55,488 nt of DNA from Lentzea tibetensis (GTDB taxonomy: Bacteria > Actinomycetota > Actinomycetes > Mycobacteriales > Pseudonocardiaceae), in contig NZ_VOBR01000042.1 in assembly GCF_007845675.1 (NCBI RefSeq), forward strand, positions 1-55,488. The letters are read 5' to 3'. The notes under the pieces are model-generated. The model saw only the letters and a list, made by a program, of their open reading frames with translations, had not been told where the DNA came from and made no database searches. Each line of letters begins with the position of its first letter. Position 1 is the first letter of the stretch. A program made the position numbers and the translations under genes. This document shows positions 52,589 to 55,488 of the stretch, piece by piece.

Positions 52589-52644
52589 GTCCTTGTTGTC
52601 GCTCGCCGAGGGACCCGTGCAACACGGTGGCGGCCGCTCAGAAA

Positions 52645-52658
52645 AAGTGATATCACTT
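52645..52658. promoter_or_regulatory. Perfect 14-bp palindrome upstream of the SPFH operon
   Basis: AAGTGATATCACTT is a gapless self-complementary sequence 33 bases before the SPFH start, close to where a promoter would lie. It stands out as A/T-rich in a very GC-rich setting. The ribbon-helix-helix protein encoded two genes on is a likely binder, giving autoregulation. The divergent membrane-protein gene could also be affected. Confidence 0.65.
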
Positions 52659-52690
52659 AGCTAGTCATTCGATAGACATGAGGGGGCACG

Positions 52691-53608
52691 ATGAGCGCGA
52701 CGACGGACACCGTGGTTCGGATGCCGGCTCCGGTGGTGCGGGAAACGAAGGCTGTTGAGCTGCCCGGCATCGCGATGTTCTTCGCGGGCCTGGTGACGGT
52801 GCTGGTGGGCGCGGGGTTGTTCGTGCTCGGCATGGGTGACGGCGAGCCGGTGGTGGCGCTGGCCGTGTTCGGCCTGCTGGTGATCACCGCGGGTGCCGTG
52901 GTGCTCAGAGGGCTGTTCACCGTCGCGCCGGGCCAGGCGCGGGTGCTGCAGTTCCTCGGCAGGTACGTCGGCACGGTGCGCTCGGACGGCCTGCGCTGGG
53001 CGAACCCGTTGGTGACGCGGGAGAAGATCTCGACGCGGATCCGCAACCTCGAGACCGCGACGCTGAAGGTGAACGACGCCGACGGCAACCCGATCGAGAT
53101 CGCGGCGGTCGTCGTGTGGCAGGTCGAGGACACCGCGCGGGCCCGGTTCGAGGTCGACGACTTCGTGCGGTTCGTCGGCATCCAGACCGAGACCGCGGTG
53201 CGGCACATCGCCACGAGCTACCCGTACGACAACCACGAGGAGTCGGGGCTGTCGTTGCGGGAGAACGCGGACGAGATCACCGAGACGCTGTCCATCGAGA
53301 TCGCGGCGCGGGTCGAGTCGGCGGGCGTGCGGGTGATCGAGTCGCGGCTGACGCACCTCGCGTACGCGCCGGAGATCGCGCAGGCCATGCTGCAGCGGCA
53401 GCAGGCGGGCGCGGTCGTGGCCGCGCGGACGCGGATCGTGGAGGGTGCCGTGGGCATGGTCGAGCTGGCGCTCGCGAGGCTGGCCGAGCAGGACGTGGTC
53501 GAGCTGGACGAGGAGCGCAAGGCGGCGATGGTGTCGAACCTGCTCGTCGTGCTGTGCGGTGAACGATCGACGCAGCCCGTGATCAACACCGGATCGCTCT
53601 ACCACTGA
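52691..53608 (+). CDS. SPFH (stomatin/prohibitin) domain membrane protein
   Basis: A 305-residue protein with two adjacent hydrophobic segments (about 27-47 and 53-72) followed by the SPFH fold. The fold has [50 protein letters not shown] and an Arg/Ala/Glu-rich helical part around [23 protein letters not shown] proteins oligomerise into membrane rings that organise microdomains or hold proteases. ATG 52691 follows GAGGGGG. Its stop overlaps the RHH gene start by one base (TGATG). Confidence 0.9.
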   Translation: MSATTDTVVRMPAPVVRETKAVELPGIAMFFAGLVTVLVGAGLFVLGMGDGEPVVALAVFGLLVITAGAVVLRGLFTVAPGQARVLQFLGRYVGTVRSDGLRWANPLVTREKISTRIRNLETATLKVNDADGNPIEIAAVVVWQVEDTARARFEVDDFVRFVGIQTETAVRHIATSYPYDNHEESGLSLRENADEITETLSIEIAARVESAGVRVIESRLTHLAYAPEIAQAMLQRQQAGAVVAARTRIVEGAVGMVELALARLAEQDVVELDEERKAAMVSNLLVVLCGERSTQPVINTGSLYH

Positions 53609-53829
53609 TGGCCGAGCGCAAAAGCGTTCTGCTCCGGCTCGACCCCGCCGTGCACGACGCGCTGACCCGGTGGGCGAACGACGAGCTGCGCAGCACCAAC
53701 GCGCAGATCGAGTTCCTGCTCCGGCGCGCGCTGGCCGACGCGGGCCGGTTGCCCGGCGAGGCGAAGCAGATGCCTCGCCGGGGCAGGCCGCCCAAGGAAC
53801 AGCAATCGAGCCAAGAGCAATCGGGTTGA
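53608..53829 (+). CDS. Ribbon-helix-helix (Arc/CopG-like) protein
   Basis: A 73-residue protein whose first 45 residues (ERKSVLLRLDPAVHDALTRW to IEFLLRRALADAG) form a ribbon-helix-helix DNA-binding fold. A basic, Gln-rich disordered tail (PRRGRPPKEQQSSQEQ) follows. Translation is coupled to the SPFH gene. It is the best candidate for binding the palindrome at 52645-52658 and repressing its own operon. It has no toxin partner. Confidence 0.8.
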   Translation: MAERKSVLLRLDPAVHDALTRWANDELRSTNAQIEFLLRRALADAGRLPGEAKQMPRRGRPPKEQQSSQEQSG

Positions 53830-53850
53830 CGAGGCTGCGACGGTGGGTGA

Positions 53851-55341
53851 ATGGACGATCTGCCGACAGCCGACGCCCGTTCGCTCGCCACCTCGATCCG
53901 CAGGCTGTTCGAGGACTCGCACCGACTGCTCGCGGACACCTCGTCCGAGCTGGTCGCCGCGATCACCGGCCACATCGGGTGCCCGATGAGCCAGGTCCCG
54001 AACGTGACGGCCCGTTTCGAAGGCTGGGAGCACGTCAACGTGCACCGCGGGCTGGAGAGCTTCCTCGCGGAGCACTCGCCGGGTGCGGAGTGGTTCGGCA
54101 TCGCGGGTAACCGCATGCACCAGTCGTTGATGGACATGCTCACGGGCGCGATGCACGGCGGCTACGAGCTCGGCGCGGTGGACTACGTGACGCTCGCGAC
54201 CGGCCCGGACAGCGCCGAGGAGGCGGTGCAGTTCGGGCTGGTCCGCACGGTCGCCCCCGGTGGCGCGCCGGTCGTGCTGGCGGTGCAGGGCCCGCAGGAG
54301 GACCGCGGCGAGTTCCGCTGCGCGGTGCAGGTGCTGGCCGCGGACCGGGAGACCGCGACGCTCGCCCGTGAGGAGGTCGAGCGGCAGGTGCGTGCGCACG
54401 ACGTGTTCCGCGGCCAGGTGCTCGCGTTCGGCATCAGCGAGCACCGCGGCAACCAGCTGCTGACGTTCCTGCCGCGGCCGTCGCTGCGGCCGGAGGACGT
54501 CGTGCTGCCGGACGGCGTGCTGCGAGCGATCGAGCGGCACGTGGTGCGGTCGGCGTCGCAGAGCGAACGGCTCCGCGCGCACGGCCAGCACCTCAAGCGC
54601 GGCCTGCTGCTGTACGGGCCGCCGGGAACGGGCAAGACGCACACCGTGCGGTACCTGCTCGGGCGGCTGGAGAGCACGGTGATCGTGCTCAGCGGTGTCG
54701 CGATGTTCCGGTTCCTGCGCACCGCCACCGCGCTGGCGCGACGGCTGGAGCCCGCCGTCGTGGTCGTCGAGGACGTCGACCTGATCGCCGAGGACCGGAA
54801 CTTCACGACGTCCGGCAGCCCGGCGCTGTTCGAGCTGCTGAACGAGATGGACGGCATCGGCTCCGAGGCGGACGTGACGTTCGTGCTCACCACGAACCGC
54901 GTCGAGATGATGGAGCAGGCGCTCGCCGAACGTCCCGGTCGCGTCGACCTGGCGATGGAGGTGCCGCTGCCGGACGCCGAGTGCCGCGAACGCCTGCTGC
55001 GCCTGTACGCGTCCGATGTGGACCTCGACCTCACCGACGCGTCCGCGATCGTCACGGCGTCCGACGGCGTGACGGCGTCGTTCGTGAAGGAGCTGGTGCG
55101 GCGGGCCGTGCTGATCGCGCTCGACGAGCAGCCGTCGGCAGCGCGGGTGCGGCTCGACGAGTCGACGATCACGGCCGCGCTCGGTGAGCTGATGGACGAG
55201 CGGCAGGCGTTGACGCGCAGCATCCTCGGCGGCGGTGGACCGGCGGACCGCCAGCGCGCGACGGTGTCGCGCGCACCCGCCGCGGTGCGCCAGGCATTCG
55301 CTGTCCCGACAGGGGCCTCACCAGGCGTTTCACCTGCGTGA
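53851..55341 (+). CDS. AAA+ ATPase of the SPFH operon
   Basis: The 496-residue protein has a unique N-terminal region (1-220) and a classical AAA module. Walker A is LLYGPPGTGKTHT (255-265), Walker B VVVVEDVDLI (303-312), sensor-1 Asn349 in LTTNR, and the arginine-finger segment ERPGRVD (360-366). The AAA part resembles FtsH/Cdc48-type unfoldases, but there is no HExxH protease domain and no membrane segment. With the SPFH protein it recalls the FtsH-HflKC pairing, except that the ATPase is soluble and protease-free. The start ATG 53851 lies 21 bases after the RHH stop. Confidence 0.85.
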   Translation: MDDLPTADARSLATSIRRLFEDSHRLLADTSSELVAAITGHIGCPMSQVPNVTARFEGWEHVNVHRGLESFLAEHSPGAEWFGIAGNRMHQSLMDMLTGAMHGGYELGAVDYVTLATGPDSAEEAVQFGLVRTVAPGGAPVVLAVQGPQEDRGEFRCAVQVLAADRETATLAREEVERQVRAHDVFRGQVLAFGISEHRGNQLLTFLPRPSLRPEDVVLPDGVLRAIERHVVRSASQSERLRAHGQHLKRGLLLYGPPGTGKTHTVRYLLGRLESTVIVLSGVAMFRFLRTATALARRLEPAVVVVEDVDLIAEDRNFTTSGSPALFELLNEMDGIGSEADVTFVLTTNRVEMMEQALAERPGRVDLAMEVPLPDAECRERLLRLYASDVDLDLTDASAIVTASDGVTASFVKELVRRAVLIALDEQPSAARVRLDESTITAALGELMDERQALTRSILGGGGPADRQRATVSRAPAAVRQAFAVPTGASPGVSPA

Positions 55342-55364
55342 AACCGCTTCCATGACGGTTCCTC

Positions 55365-55427
55365 CTAATGAGTCGTGAGTCGCCCGTCGGGCAGACTCGG
55401 GTCTGGTAGCCGCTGGCAGGTGAGCAC
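55365..55427 (-). other. Possible 20-residue ORF or gene end at the window edge
   Basis: On the minus strand an AGGAGG (55433-55438) lies six bases before a GTG (55427) that opens a 20-residue frame ending at TAG (55365-55367). A second AGGAGG overlaps that stop and precedes an ATG (55353) with only seven codons. The same frame is also open to the window edge, so these bases could instead be the last codons of a larger minus-strand gene. I cannot decide from this window. Confidence 0.25.
55377..55398 (+). terminator. Probable hairpin terminator after the AAA+ gene
   Basis: GAGTC-GCCCG and CGGGC-A-GACTC form a stem with a small bulge, 36 bases after the AAA+ stop. It would end the SPFH operon. 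No T-tract follows. Confidence 0.45.
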
Positions 55428-55488
55428 TCGTTCCTCCTGGACGTCTGAGTCCTGACGAAAGATCGTGCCCCTGCTGGTGGGCCGGGAG

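Noticed and set aside
53608-53829. Antitoxin of a toxin-antitoxin pair
   Set aside because: The RHH protein has no toxin neighbour; its operon partners are SPFH and AAA+ proteins.

Overview
The window looks like chromosome from a high-GC actinomycete, most likely of the order Pseudonocardiales (Lentzea, Saccharothrix and Actinosynnema-type relatives). This rests on strong G/C third-position bias, frequent GTG and TTG starts, many 4-base GTGA/ATGA gene overlaps, several probable leaderless genes, an AfsR-type regulator, a secreted GH18 chitinase and the actinobacterial layout of lepA, hemW, hrcA, dnaJ2 and rsmE. I saw no rRNA, tRNA, CRISPR array, insertion sequence, integrase or phage gene. 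The genus is inference.

Layout. (1) 189-3117, minus strand: hrcA-dnaJ2-rsmE heat-shock/rRNA-modification operon. (2) 3278-6738, plus: tandem pair of secreted glycoside-hydrolase-like proteins. (3) 6735-7946, minus: hemW. (4) 8117-16592, plus: assimilatory sulfate-reduction operon. It has a Cys-containing leader peptide, siroheme sulfite reductase, a 52-residue zinc ribbon, cysH, cysD, cysN, an SsuABC-like importer and a sirohydrochlorin chelatase. (5) 16776-22552: a secreted protein, a PfpI/MarR operon divergent from a crotonase gene across two palindromic operators, a DUF2690-like secreted protein, a small membrane protein/RNase Sa/barstar operon, an MDR oxidoreductase, a 39-bp tandem repeat and a small P-loop ATPase. 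(6) 22682-26678: amino-acid permease, DUF885 metallohydrolase, nitronate monooxygenase. (7) 26756-32282: a two-gene Tat-exported phosphatase operon behind a possible PHO box, then chitinase and an SGNH hydrolase diverging from a DasR-type dre site. (8) 32292-38499: a small-alarmone-hydrolase-like HD protein, two small unknowns, an AfsR/SARP regulator and lepA. (9) 38585-44103: PemK-like protein, the transglutaminase/alpha-E/ATP-grasp trio, a methyltransferase, a VOC protein and a YdeI-family protein. (10) 44100-46940: a 946-residue protein joining a degenerate caspase-like N-terminus, WD40-like blades and a membrane KAP NTPase. (11) 46984-49676: tandem PL6 (chondroitinase B-like) lyases. (12) 49718-55341: Nudix, amidase, a membrane protein, and an SPFH / ribbon-helix-helix / AAA+ operon behind a perfect 14-bp palindrome.

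How the genes work together. The lepA, hemW, hrcA, dnaJ2 and rsmE genes form an ancestral co-oriented backbone with accessory cassettes lodged between them. The cassettes are rich in secreted carbon and phosphate scavenging (chitin, acidic polysaccharides, phosphate esters) and in sulfate assimilation. The best candidates for poorly described systems are the caspase-like/WD40/KAP protein with its YdeI partner, the SPFH-RHH-AAA+ operon, the tandem GH67-like secreted pair and the zinc ribbon inside the sulfur operon.
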